A program made the position numbers and the translations under genes. Shown piece after piece: positions 18,114-26,714 of a stretch of 64,000 nt of DNA (positions are counted from its first letter, which is position 1; every line of letters starts with the position of its first letter). The DNA lies in assembly GCF_018863235.1 (NCBI RefSeq), contig NZ_JAHKRS010000002.1, positions 124,001-188,000 on the forward strand, in the 5' to 3' direction. The notes beneath the pieces were generated by a model. That model was not told where the DNA came from, made no database searches, and worked only from the letters and a program-made list of their open reading frames with translations. The stretch is from Pseudomaricurvus albidus. Lineage in GTDB: Bacteria > Pseudomonadota > Gammaproteobacteria > Pseudomonadales > Cellvibrionaceae.

Positions 18114-19025
18114 CTACAGGGGCTCGTTGGCAATCTTGAGGGCAACACTGGCTGCAGCGGTTCTGTTCTCTACCCCGATCTTTTGAAAAACCTGTTCCAG
18201 ATGTTTATTCACCGTCCTCGGGCTGATGGACAGTATCTCCCCGATTTCCCGATTGGTTTTACCGCTGGCGATCCAGTGTAAAACTTCCGCTTCGCGAACG
18301 GTTAACGACAGCTTTGTCTGAAATAATTCCTGGTCGGATACCACCACATCAGTCACCAGTTTGAGCAGGAATTCCTGTGGGGCTCTCTTTTCAATAAAGA
18401 CAACGCTTAATGGCAGGTCGAGCTTTTCCAGTTTCAGTTTTTGTTGAGCCTGGGGGTTGTGCTGCAGCCAGTATTTTAATTCCTGACCCAGGCTTTGGTG
18501 GAGTTCCGGCGAAGAAAGATCCGATTGATTCATCAATTCCCGTACCTGTGGCGTCGCCCACAACAGTTGCCCGTTCTGGTTGACGGTCAGCAGGTATTGT
18601 CCGGTAGAGTCCAGCGCCGTTTGGGCACTGGCCGTCAGGCGTGCGTTGCTGAGATGCACTTTCATCCGCGCCAGCAGTTCGTTGGGTTTGATGGGTTTGG
18701 TCAGGTAGTCCACCCCGCCAGCTTCCAGTCCCTGTACGATATTTTCCGTTTCGCTCAAGCCGGTCATGAAAATTACCGGGATGTCGGCAAGAGCCGGATC
18801 GGCTTTCAATTGCCGGCAGGTTTCAAAGCCATCCATTTTGGGCATCACTGCATCGAGTAAGATCATGTCGGGGCGTAACCGCTGGGCAATCGTCAGCGCC
18901 TGCCGTCCTTCCAGGGCAACCAAAACACTGATGTTGGCCTCTTCCAGTACGTCACTGATCAAACTCAGGGAATCGGGTGAGTCGTCGACCACCAGTACGA
19001 TGTCTTGTTGGTCTGAGTGCGTCAT
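18114..19025 (-). CDS. Response regulator, receiver plus LuxR-type DNA-binding domain
   Basis: 303 residues. Residues ~8-125 are a receiver domain (VLVVDDSPDS, phospho-Asp in ILLDAVMPKMDG, Lys in LTKPIKPNE). The middle (~130-230) resembles a small PAS-like module (YLLTVNQNGQLLWATPQVREL). The end is a LuxR/NarL helix-turn-helix: LTVREAEVLHWIASGKTNRE with SPRTVNKHLEQVFQKIGVENR. Its ATG overlaps the stop of the kinase gene by 2-3 bases, so the two are a translated pair. Probable target genes are the neighbouring urea operon or its own operon. Confidence 0.9.
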   Translation of the reverse strand: MTHSDQQDIVLVVDDSPDSLSLISDVLEEANISVLVALEGRQALTIAQRLRPDMILLDAVMPKMDGFETCRQLKADPALADIPVIFMTGLSETENIVQGLEAGGVDYLTKPIKPNELLARMKVHLSNARLTASAQTALDSTGQYLLTVNQNGQLLWATPQVRELMNQSDLSSPELHQSLGQELKYWLQHNPQAQQKLKLEKLDLPLSVVFIEKRAPQEFLLKLVTDVVVSDQELFQTKLSLTVREAEVLHWIASGKTNREIGEILSISPRTVNKHLEQVFQKIGVENRTAAASVALKIANEPL

Positions 19026-22000
19026 GCGGGGTTGATCTCCAAAAGGGTTTCTAATTGCTCGTACTGCATGGCATGAGCCAACTTCCGTAAGTGACTGACT
19101 TCGTCAGGGTCAAGAATACCGGATGCCTGAATTTCGTCCAGTGTCTCCAGTACTCCCTTGCGATGGGCGACCTGTACACGCGTTATCAGCTGTATCATCA
19201 ACGGGTGATCGGCCAGTGCGGTAAAGTCTGGTCTGTCGGGGTTAACAGGGGATGAGGTGCCGGGCGACTCCAGCGGTGGCTGAAGGGCGGGGTCATCGTG
19301 GTAATGCCATTCCAGTTTCAGCAGATGTCCTAATTTTTCCAGCAGTAGCTGATTGCGGATCGGTTTCACCATATAGTCATCGTGGGGTGCCTGGTTGTCT
19401 GGAATCTGGGTGTGGATGGTGGAACCAGATGGCTCACGATGACGTTCATTGACTTCTGCAGACAACATCAGAATGGGGGTCTTGTATCCTTGTTGGCGCA
19501 GAGCCGTCGCCAGCTCAAAGCCGCTTTGTCCGGGCATGTTGACGTCGAGGATAAAACAATCGGGTTGAACATTCTCAAGTTGTTGCAGGCAGTCTTCAGC
19601 GCAACTCGCTTCGATAATATTGAAGCCCAGCGGAGTAAGGATGTCGGTCAACAGACCGCGGTTAACCGGGTCGTCATCCACTGCGATGATGGTTTTTTCT
19701 GCCCCGTGATAAGCGGTAATAAGCCGCTGTGGGGGCGCCGCATCCTCCGGTACATCCACCCAGGAGAGCATAATGGCGACGTTAAAACAGCTGCCTTCAC
19801 CGGGGGTGCTTTTGATGTCGAGATTGCCCCCCATGATTTCAGTCAGCAATCTGACAATGGTCAGCCCCAGTCCTGTCCCCGGTGTGTGTGGCGTGTTGCT
19901 GTTGCGCACGCGCTCGAATGGGGTAAAGATGCGTTCGATATCGTTCTTGTGAATGCCGATGCCGGTATCAATGACGGCAAATTCCGCCACCTGATTTCGG
20001 TAATACACGTGAAAATCCACGCGCCCCTCATCGGTGTACTTGATGGCGTTGGAGAGCAGGTTAATCAGAATTTGGCGCAGGCGTTTTTCATCGGTGATGA
20101 CAACCTTGGGAAGTCGATGGTGCAGGTGGAAGTGAAAGTCCAGCCCTTTGAGCTGTGCCTGTTGCGTAAACATTTGCACCAATTGATCGAGTAACTCTGG
20201 CAGCCGTACCTGATTGCGATAGATATCCAGACGCCCGGCTTCAATCTTGGAAATATCCAGCAGCCCTTCAATCAACCCGGCCAGGTGTTCACCACTGTTG
20301 CGAATAATCCCCAGCGGGTGTTGATGTTGTTGAGGTATATCGTCTTTTTGCGAGAGCAATTGCGCATAGCCGAGAATCGATTGTAAGGGGGTTCTCAATT
20401 CATGGCTGATGCCGGAAAGGTAGCGGCTTTTGGCATTGTTGGCTCTTTCGGCCAGTTCTTTCGCTTCCTGCAGGGCTTTATCGGTCTCCTGGTGAGCGTC
20501 AATTTCGTCTATCAGCAAGCGGGTTTGCCGGTTGGACTCCTGTTGTGCCACCAGGCGACTTTCGTGTGCCAGTAAAATCAGCCAGGAGATCACCCCCGAG
20601 ATGATCATAAGAGCGTAAAAGATCATCCAGATGGTGGTTCTCAATAATTCAGCGGCTGCAGCCGAATCGGGTTTCAGGTGTGAATAGATCAGCGCTAAAA
20701 ACGCACCGTTCAGCAGTGCCACGGAAATCAGAATAAAGGCAAAGCGGGCGATGCGGGAATTCAGCGCTCTCACGACTTTCTCCGGTGCAAAGCTGGACAG
20801 CCACTGGTTGAGCTGTACCTTCAGACGGGCATCGGGTTTACAGCTGTCGAGGCAGCGAGCGTCCAGTGAGCAACACAGTGAGCAGATTGCCCCCTGATAA
20901 GCCGGGCAATAACTCATGTCTTCGTGTTCAAAATCACTTTCACAGATGCAGCAGCGCATGGTGGCCGGTTCGCTGTCGAGCCTGGTGGCAACTTCACTCA
21001 CACCCATGGAAGAGTCTTCCGCGGGAAGTTCATAAAATTGAATATCGCTTTGCGGGCGGGCCAGATAAAAACGGCCTTTGGTCACCCAGGCGATGGTCGG
21101 TACCAGCACAAAACAGGCAGCCAGACTGATAAAGTGAGCCAGGTAGCTGGCGTTATCCCCCAGATACCCCAGATAACAAATGATCCCCAGTGCGGAAGCC
21201 ACAACCATGGAACCTACCCCGACCGGGTTGATGTCATAGAGGTGCGAGCGTTTGAATTCGATCAGGGGAGGGCTGAGCCCCAGCGGTTTGTTGATCAGCA
21301 GGTCTGCGGCGAGGGAGGCGAGCCAGCTGAGCGCCACAATCGCAAACACGCCGAGAATCGCTTCCAGTACCCGATAGACCCCCATTTCCATCAGAATCAA
21401 CGCGATGGTCACATTAAAGACCAGCCAAACCACCCGGCCGGGGTGGCTGTGGGTCAAGCGGGAGAAAAAGTTTGACCAGGCAATCGAGCCGGCATAGGCG
21501 TTGGTTACGTTAATCTTCATCTGCGAGACAATCACCAGGATTCCGGCAAGCACCAGAGAGGCCGATGGCGACTGGGTAAAATAATTAAAGGCCAGTTGAT
21601 AGAGGTAAACCGGATCAGTGGCTTTGCTGAAGGACATGGCCTGTGTAAATGCCAGGTAGGCGAGAAACGATCCCAGCAGCATTTTGATCATGCCGACGAA
21701 AATCCAGCCCGGCCCAGACAGAATTAACCAAAACCACCAGCGGTATCGGTTTTCCGCGGTCTTTGGGGGCATAAACCGCAGGTAATCCACCTGCTCCCCG
21801 ATTTGAGCAACCATGGCAAAAAAGATGGATACGGAAGCACCGAACAGCATTAAATCGAATCCCTGCACCCCCGCATGTTGCCGTGGCACAAAGCTGACCC
21901 AGTTATCCAGCCGGTCCACTTCGTAATACACCACAGCGATAAGTGCACAACACTGCAGAATCAGCCAGAGTGGCTGACTGCCCACCTGGAAACGGCTGAT

Positions 22001-22510
22001 GGCTCGTATCCCGTGGGTCACAATGGGGACCACCACCAGCGCGCTGATGATATACCCAATCCACAGTGGAATACTGAACAGCGCCCGCAGTGCCGAGGCG
22101 AAGATCGCGGCCTCGATGGCAAAAAAGATAAAGGTAAATGACGCATAAATCAGCGACGTAATGGTTGAGCCAAGATAACCAAAGCCGCCGCCGCGTGTGA
22201 GCAGGTCGATATCCAATCCGTGCTTGGCAGAATAGTAGGAGATAGGAAAGCCGATAATGAAAATGGCCACACTGATGGCCAGTATGGCCCAGAGCGTGTT
22301 AACAAATCCGTACTGTAGTGTGGCTGCTGCACTGAGTGCTTCGAGAGCCAAAAAAGCAGTGGCGCCCAATGCGGTCATGCCAATGTGGCTGATGCTCCAG
22401 CGGCGTGCTTTCTTGGCGGTAAAACGCAGGGCGTAATCTTCCAGTGTTTCATCGCCGACCCATTTATTGTACTGGCGTCTGACTCGAAATATTGATTGTG
22501 TAGCCCGCAT
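19022..22510 (-). CDS. Permease-fused hybrid sensor histidine kinase
   Basis: 1162 residues when started at ATG 22510, which has AAGGA 7 bases upstream; the frame is open to 22690 without support. Order of parts: about 12 membrane helices resembling an NCS1 purine/cytosine-type permease (~35-500); a cysteine cluster (~517-556: CCICE, YCPAY, ICSLCC, CLDSC) suited to bind zinc or sense redox; two more helices (~580-645); HisKA with ISHELRTPLQSILG (~700); HATPase (NLLSNAIKYTDEG, GTGLGLTIV); a receiver (IIAVDDDPVN, FILDVNMPG, ~935-1050); and a helical tail. Transport-domain kinases are thought to read out substrate. Beside urt/ure, urea or a purine breakdown product is a natural guess. It pairs with the downstream regulator. 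Confidence 0.9.
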   Translation of the reverse strand: MRATQSIFRVRRQYNKWVGDETLEDYALRFTAKKARRWSISHIGMTALGATAFLALEALSAAATLQYGFVNTLWAILAISVAIFIIGFPISYYSAKHGLDIDLLTRGGGFGYLGSTITSLIYASFTFIFFAIEAAIFASALRALFSIPLWIGYIISALVVVPIVTHGIRAISRFQVGSQPLWLILQCCALIAVVYYEVDRLDNWVSFVPRQHAGVQGFDLMLFGASVSIFFAMVAQIGEQVDYLRFMPPKTAENRYRWWFWLILSGPGWIFVGMIKMLLGSFLAYLAFTQAMSFSKATDPVYLYQLAFNYFTQSPSASLVLAGILVIVSQMKINVTNAYAGSIAWSNFFSRLTHSHPGRVVWLVFNVTIALILMEMGVYRVLEAILGVFAIVALSWLASLAADLLINKPLGLSPPLIEFKRSHLYDINPVGVGSMVVASALGIICYLGYLGDNASYLAHFISLAACFVLVPTIAWVTKGRFYLARPQSDIQFYELPAEDSSMGVSEVATRLDSEPATMRCCICESDFEHEDMSYCPAYQGAICSLCCSLDARCLDSCKPDARLKVQLNQWLSSFAPEKVVRALNSRIARFAFILISVALLNGAFLALIYSHLKPDSAAAAELLRTTIWMIFYALMIISGVISWLILLAHESRLVAQQESNRQTRLLIDEIDAHQETDKALQEAKELAERANNAKSRYLSGISHELRTPLQSILGYAQLLSQKDDIPQQHQHPLGIIRNSGEHLAGLIEGLLDISKIEAGRLDIYRNQVRLPELLDQLVQMFTQQAQLKGLDFHFHLHHRLPKVVITDEKRLRQILINLLSNAIKYTDEGRVDFHVYYRNQVAEFAVIDTGIGIHKNDIERIFTPFERVRNSNTPHTPGTGLGLTIVRLLTEIMGGNLDIKSTPGEGSCFNVAIMLSWVDVPEDAAPPQRLITAYHGAEKTIIAVDDDPVNRGLLTDILTPLGFNIIEASCAEDCLQQLENVQPDCFILDVNMPGQSGFELATALRQQGYKTPILMLSAEVNERHREPSGSTIHTQIPDNQAPHDDYMVKPIRNQLLLEKLGHLLKLEWHYHDDPALQPPLESPGTSSPVNPDRPDFTALADHPLMIQLITRVQVAHRKGVLETLDEIQASGILDPDEVSHLRKLAHAMQYEQLETLLEINPA

Positions 22511-22920
22511 GGGCGATTCCTTGTGGTTTTCATTTTTTTTGCCTGCACTGTTGTGGTGCAAGCGGGCGTGTGTGCGTGGTGCCAAGCCCGTTTTGGCTAA
22601 AACTCCAGCGCCGGAGACCAAAAAGACGCAAAAGATGCGCCATTTTAGCAGATTCCGGTCTGGCAGAAGTGGTTGGACGTCTGGAGCCAATCTGCGCGCT
22701 CTTCAATTCGCCATCAGACCAGATGAGCGCGATGACCTTACTGGTCTGATTAATATCGCTGGGCTGGATCTTTGGCGACTTCGGTGAGCTCATTACTATG
22801 GATTTCATCAAAATACTTAGGGTCGTAATAACGGTTCCGGGCACTAGCCTTCGTGAACCTGCGGTTACGATGAATCCGTTCTAACGATCAGTTTCAATAT
22901 ACGTTTTAGCCGAGGTGGAC
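22511..22920. other. Intergenic region between divergent kinase and aminotransferase genes
   Basis: 410 bases that must hold both promoters. I see short imperfect inverted repeats only (for example CTCC/GGAG near 22603-22616), no terminator and no convincing small gene. The frame extending the kinase upstream to 22690 has no ribosome site. Confidence 0.5.
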
Positions 22921-24327
22921 ATGACAGACTTGAAAGCAGGCAGCCTGATTGCCGGTGAAATTGAACACAAGGAAATCGCCGCCAAGGCCGTGAAGCAAGA
23001 TGCGAAACACGTTTGGCACCATTTGACTCCTCATACGGGGCAGGAGTCCATGGTGATTGTCAAAGGTGAGGGCATGAGAGTCTGGGATGCCCAGGGCAAT
23101 GAGTTTCTGGATGCCGTGTCCGGAGCCGTATGGACGGTGAATGTCGGCTATGGTCGCAAAGAGATTGCCGATGCGGTCCACCAGCAGTTAATGACCATGA
23201 ACTATTTTGCCCAAACCGCGGGCAATATTCCTGCGGCACAGTTTGCCGAGCGTTTGCTGGAAAAAATGCCGGGGATGAGCCGGGTTTACTATTCCAACTC
23301 AGGCTCTGAAGCCAATGAGAAAGCTTTCAAGATGGTGCGCCAGATTGCGGCGAAAAAATATGGCGGTAAAAAGCATAAAATTCTCTATCGTGAGCGCGAT
23401 TATCATGGCACCACCATCGGTTGCCTGAGTGCCACAGGGCAATTTGAGAGGAAAAATCAATACGGTCCTTTCACGCCAGGTTTTGTTGAGGTTCCGCACT
23501 GCTGTGAATACCGCTCCCAGTGGGGAGATGTTGAAGATTACGGGGTGCGCGCGGCCAATGAAATCGAGCGGGTCATTTTGGAAGAAGGACCCGATACCGT
23601 TGGCGCAATCTGCCTTGAGCCCATCACCGCTGGCGGTGGTGTTATAGAGCCTCCGACAGGTTATTGGCCCCGTGTGCAGGAAATCTGTAAAAAGTATGAT
23701 GTCCTGTTACACATTGACGAAGTGGTTTGTGGTCTTGGGCGGACCGGCACCTGGTTTGGGTACCAGCACTATGGTATCGAGCCTGACTTTGTGACCATGG
23801 CCAAAGGCGTTGCTTCCGGTTACGCCGCCATTTCCTGTACCGTGACCAATGACAAAGTCTTCAACCTTTTGCAGGATGATGATGGCGATAGTCGTATGGA
23901 TTACTTCCGTGACATTTCCACTTTTGGCGGTTGTGCTGCAGGTCCGGCTGCCGCTCTGGCCAATTTGGAAATCATTGAGCGCGAAGACCTGCTGACCAAT
24001 GTTCAGGTGCAGGGAGAGTATTTGCGTCAGCGACTGCTGGAACTCAAGGACAAGTATCCGATGGTTGGGGATGTCCGTGGGAAAGGTTTGTTTATGGGAC
24101 TTGAGCTGGTTAAAGATCGTGCCACTAAGGAGCCAGTCGATGAATCCGTCGCCATTGCGGTTGCCGGTCACTGTATGAAGCAGGGGGTCATCATTGGGCG
24201 CACCAATCGCTCATTCAAGGAGTTTAATAACACACTCTGCTTGAGTCCGGCGTTAATTGCCACCAAAGAGGACATCGATACGATTGTTAATGCAATTGAT
24301 CAGGCGTTGCTGAATGTTAAAGATTGA
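22921..24327 (+). CDS. Class III aminotransferase, taurine-pyruvate type
   Basis: PLP enzyme of fold type I, about 468 residues. YYSNSGSEANEKAFKMVRQI is the PLP-phosphate loop, ERDYHGTTIG carries the stacking region, IDEVVCGLGRTG holds the cofactor Asp, and the Schiff-base Lys is in TMAKGVASGY. The pattern NYFAQTAGNIPAAQFAE and QYGPFTPGFVEVPHC most resembles taurine-pyruvate aminotransferases, which make sulfoacetaldehyde and alanine; omega-amino acid or diamine substrates are alternatives. ATG 22921 is preferred (GAGG 5 bases upstream) over GTG 22915. No sulfoacetaldehyde gene lies nearby to confirm the substrate; a strong terminator follows. Confidence 0.75.
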   Translation: MTDLKAGSLIAGEIEHKEIAAKAVKQDAKHVWHHLTPHTGQESMVIVKGEGMRVWDAQGNEFLDAVSGAVWTVNVGYGRKEIADAVHQQLMTMNYFAQTAGNIPAAQFAERLLEKMPGMSRVYYSNSGSEANEKAFKMVRQIAAKKYGGKKHKILYRERDYHGTTIGCLSATGQFERKNQYGPFTPGFVEVPHCCEYRSQWGDVEDYGVRAANEIERVILEEGPDTVGAICLEPITAGGGVIEPPTGYWPRVQEICKKYDVLLHIDEVVCGLGRTGTWFGYQHYGIEPDFVTMAKGVASGYAAISCTVTNDKVFNLLQDDDGDSRMDYFRDISTFGGCAAGPAAALANLEIIEREDLLTNVQVQGEYLRQRLLELKDKYPMVGDVRGKGLFMGLELVKDRATKEPVDESVAIAVAGHCMKQGVIIGRTNRSFKEFNNTLCLSPALIATKEDIDTIVNAIDQALLNVKD

Positions 24328-24383
24328 GTCTTAGTCATCAACGATTGAGTTGTACAGCTATTCATTAGATGTCGATGACAGAG

Positions 24384-24425
24384 AAACCGGCCACTTGGCA
24401 TTATTGCGGAGTGGCCGGTTTTTTT
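24384..24425 (+). terminator. Rho-independent terminator of the aminotransferase gene
   Basis: A 12-bp perfect stem (24384-24395 with 24410-24421, GGCCAC/GTGGCC core) followed by a run of T through 24425. It starts 57 bases after the stop codon. Confidence 0.92.
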
Positions 24426-24592
24426 GTGCCTCAGTTTTTCTGAGTGTCAGCCTGGTGAAAGTCCCCTTTCTGGACAGAGATGAGTTTGTCGTCAAAGTGA
24501 CCTTTAGAGTATTTTTTACCCTTCCTAAATTATTGGCTCCTCTCGTCAACAGCGCATAACAAGAATCCAGGTTTTAGCATCAACCGCCTAAC

Positions 24593-24610
24593 TTTCCGAT
24601 TAATCGGAAA
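24593..24610. promoter_or_regulatory. Perfect 18-bp palindrome
   Basis: TTTCCGATTAATCGGAAA reads the same on both strands. It lies about 310 bases upstream of the sigma-54 promoter, a distance at which an enhancer site for a sigma-54 activator could act by looping; the short A/T flanks could also make it a chance hairpin. Confidence 0.35.
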
Positions 24611-24905
24611 TAAAATTCCATTTATTTTTTTTATGGTCTTTCTCTGGTCTTTCTCTGGGTTAGGAGCAGCGGTTTTTATGCGTCGAGGTTGTAAAGTTTT
24701 AATTACACTGTCCATATAATCTTCAACCTGCTGTTGGGTAAGGATTTTTCCCGTTTCTCTCATTGATTGTATTCAGATGTGTTATTCCTGCTTTACAGGT
24801 TTTGTGAGCTCAGGTTGGTTTGTGAGTGAAAACATTTTATGGCTTCTTGAAATTAATTCTTTATTTTTCTTTTAAAACAATCGGTTAAAGAAGTCATTAT
24901 TTTCG

Positions 24906-24921
24906 TGGCACAGTTGCTGCA
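24906..24921 (+). promoter_or_regulatory. Sigma-54 (-24/-12) promoter of the repeat-protein operon
   Basis: TGGCAC-N5-CTGCA, with GG at 24907-24908 and GC at 24919-24920, matches the RpoN consensus at nearly all conserved positions. The start of transcription would be close to 24932, leaving a leader of about 130 bases. The gene for a sigma-54 activator lies at 29559-30935 in the same cluster, which supports the call. Confidence 0.75.
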
Positions 24922-25059
24922 GTTGTCAGGCTCGTGGAGGGAATCGCGACGAAAATTATCATGCTGTTTCTTTTCCATATTAACGACACAGGTGCTCTTG
25001 AGGAATCTGTGTTTTCAATGCGGAACAGGTAATTGAGTTTTTATCAGGAGATCAAGATT

Positions 25060-26184
25060 ATGAAATTCAAACGTAAAATTCTGACAGCGGCCGTGGCAAT
25101 GAGCATGTTTGCCAGTTATCAGGTGTTTGCTGATCTAGACAACAATAATACCGCGTTGTTGGGTGCAGTGGCATTCGATGACGGAAGCAACTCACAAAAC
25201 TGGACGGATAATACGGACAATTCTGACAGTTCCACAAATGATTCAAGTGCAAATGCCAATGACTCGTTCAAGTATTCGGATTCTTCGGATAATTCGGACA
25301 ACTCTGATAATTCTGACAATTCGATGACCGATGACAGTGTGAATACCAATGATTCATTCAAGTATTCAGACGCTTCGGATAATTCGGACAACTCTGATAA
25401 TTCGGACAACTCTGATAATTCTGACAATTCGATGACCGATGACAGTGTGAATACCAATGACTCATTCAAGTATTCAGACTCCTCGGATAATTCGGACAAT
25501 TCCAACAACAGCGATCAGAACAATACCGATCTCGCGGTGTCGGATTCCTTCCAGGATAATGACGACAGTTCTGACAACTCCAATAACAGTGATCAAAACA
25601 ACACTGATGTTGCGGTTGATGTTGCCGATTCCTTCCAGGACAACTCCGACAACTCCGACAGTTCAGACAACAGCAATGATGTGTCTGTTGCTGATTCGTT
25701 TCAGGATAATTCAGATAACTCCGACAGCTCGGATAATTCAGACAGTTCCGATAACAGCAATAACCTGGCAATCAATGATTCGTTCAAAGATCAGTCAGAT
25801 AACAGCGACAATTCGGACAACAGCGATAACCGGGATCAGAGTGATAACTCCATGACCGATAACAGCGATAATCGGGATCAGAGTGACAACTCTATGACGG
25901 ACAATTCCGATAATTCTGATAACAGCTGGACCAATGTCGGTAACACCACGCTCACCGTTGGTGATATTGATCTGTCGTCTGCGGTCAATACTTCAACCCT
26001 GAGCGGTAGTGTGACTGGCGGTACCTATGTCGGTTCAATTGCGAATAACGGCAGCACCATTGATAAGAGCAATGTTATCAACGGTGGTGTGAGCTCTGCC
26101 GGTATTACCGTGATTAATCAAAATACCGGTGCAGGCGGTCTGACTCAGTCCTCCGTGGCTGTTCAATCTAATCTGCAGCTCTAA
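25060..26184 (+). CDS. Secreted Ser/Asp/Asn-repeat protein, candidate fibre or adhesin subunit
   Basis: 374 residues from ATG 25060, with AGGAG 9 bases upstream. Residues 1-24 are a signal peptide (ending QVFA). Residues ~55-295 are almost wholly Ser, Asp and Asn in DNS steps, punctuated seven times by a DSFKYS, DSFQD or DSFKD motif spaced 22-36 residues apart. The last ~80 residues are a different, Gly/Thr/Val-rich beta-type domain (NVGNTTLTVGDIDLS ... GITVINQNTGAGG ... VAVQSNLQL). The protein is extremely acidic, with no Cys. The C39-protease and barrel neighbours point to a Fap-like secretion set, so a surface amyloid or calcium-binding fibre is my inference. No named family is recognised. 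Confidence 0.85.
   Translation: MKFKRKILTAAVAMSMFASYQVFADLDNNNTALLGAVAFDDGSNSQNWTDNTDNSDSSTNDSSANANDSFKYSDSSDNSDNSDNSDNSMTDDSVNTNDSFKYSDASDNSDNSDNSDNSDNSDNSMTDDSVNTNDSFKYSDSSDNSDNSNNSDQNNTDLAVSDSFQDNDDSSDNSNNSDQNNTDVAVDVADSFQDNSDNSDSSDNSNDVSVADSFQDNSDNSDSSDNSDSSDNSNNLAINDSFKDQSDNSDNSDNSDNRDQSDNSMTDNSDNRDQSDNSMTDNSDNSDNSWTNVGNTTLTVGDIDLSSAVNTSTLSGSVTGGTYVGSIANNGSTIDKSNVINGGVSSAGITVINQNTGAGGLTQSSVAVQSNLQL
25258..25902 (+). repeat. In-frame tandem repeats encoding DNS steps
   Basis: Unit 1 (25258-25347, 90 bp) and unit 2 (25348-25455, 108 bp) are nearly identical except that unit 2 holds one extra 18-base copy of the DNSDNS coding block. Two 42-base copies lie at 25819-25860 and 25861-25902. 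The 9-base DNS step recurs throughout. All length changes keep the reading frame, as expected from slippage or recombination within a selected gene. Confidence 0.9.
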
Positions 26185-26193
26185 GTCCACGTC

Positions 26194-26230
26194 CCAGCAC
26201 TTCTTTGGCATGAGGCCGGAGAGGTGCTGG
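26194..26230 (+). terminator. Hairpin after the repeat-protein gene
   Basis: CCAGCAC (26194-26200) pairs with GTGCTGG (26224-26230), followed by CTCTTTTG. It begins 10 bases after the stop codon. A leaky terminator here would let the first gene be expressed far above the protease and accessory genes, the usual arrangement for a major fibre subunit. Confidence 0.45.
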
Positions 26231-26330
26231 CTCTTTTGAGAGGAATGAGTTCTCGAAGTGTTTGGATTCTGATGCAGTCATAACTCTCACCGGATGCGAC
26301 TGTTTGTTGTCCGGTTGAATGGAGGCGCAT

Positions 26331-26696
26331 GTGAAAAGGAATGTGGTCAGGGGTTTAAAGCAGGGCGTTGTGCTGTTTGGCATGATGCTGGTCGTACCGA
26401 TCAGTTATTCAGAAAGTAATAAAGAACTTGTTTTTTTAGAAGAAACTGCCATCAGCACAGAGGCGCTGTCAGCCCAAAGCGGAAAATCTGATCTAAACTT
26501 ACAATTCCAGGTTAATGATTCTGAGCAAAATGCATTATTACAGAACAACACTCTGAATAATGCGGTCACGGGTAATAACTCAATATCGGAAAATGCCTTA
26601 TCTGGTGCATCGGGTATTTCCACAGTTATTCAAAACACCGGCAATCAGGTCATTATTCAGGGCACCACAATGGTCAATGTCTTAATTAACCAGTGA
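26331..26696 (+). CDS. Small secreted protein, candidate minor fibre subunit
   Basis: 121 residues from GTG 26331, with GGAGG 5 bases upstream (the frame is open to an ATG at 26319 with no such site). A hydrophobic signal peptide ends near VPISYS. The mature part is rich in Asn, Gln, Ser and Leu, and the end, GASGISTVIQNTGNQVIIQG followed by TTMVNVLINQ, looks like one beta-hairpin repeat of an amyloid or beta-solenoid protein. The same IQNTG/IQNSA plus (I/L)IQ pattern recurs at the end of the protein from 27484. Function not known; the name is inferred from the operon. Confidence 0.7.
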   Translation: MKRNVVRGLKQGVVLFGMMLVVPISYSESNKELVFLEETAISTEALSAQSGKSDLNLQFQVNDSEQNALLQNNTLNNAVTGNNSISENALSGASGISTVIQNTGNQVIIQGTTMVNVLINQ

Positions 26697-26714
26697 GAGC
26701 CTTTGTGAGGGATT

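Larger units (their letters stand above)
24328..25059. other. AT-rich intergenic region before the repeat-protein operon
   Basis: 732 bases between two plus-strand genes. It holds the terminator at 24384-24425, a perfect 18-bp palindrome at 24593-24610, a sigma-54 promoter at 24906-24921 and a ribosome site (AGGAG, 25046-25050). A minus-strand frame of 77 codons (24530-24763) lacks a ribosome site and is not called. The lower GC than the flanks hints at a different history from the neighbouring housekeeping genes. Confidence 0.6.

Noticed and set aside
24530-24763. Minus-strand frame of 77 codons in the intergenic region before the repeat-protein operon
   Set aside because: No ribosome site, no recognised family, contains the 18-bp palindrome; AT-rich DNA gives such frames by chance.
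25258-25902. CRISPR-like regular repeats
   Set aside because: Repeats are tandem, in frame, without unique spacers, and encode a protein with a signal peptide; no cas genes.
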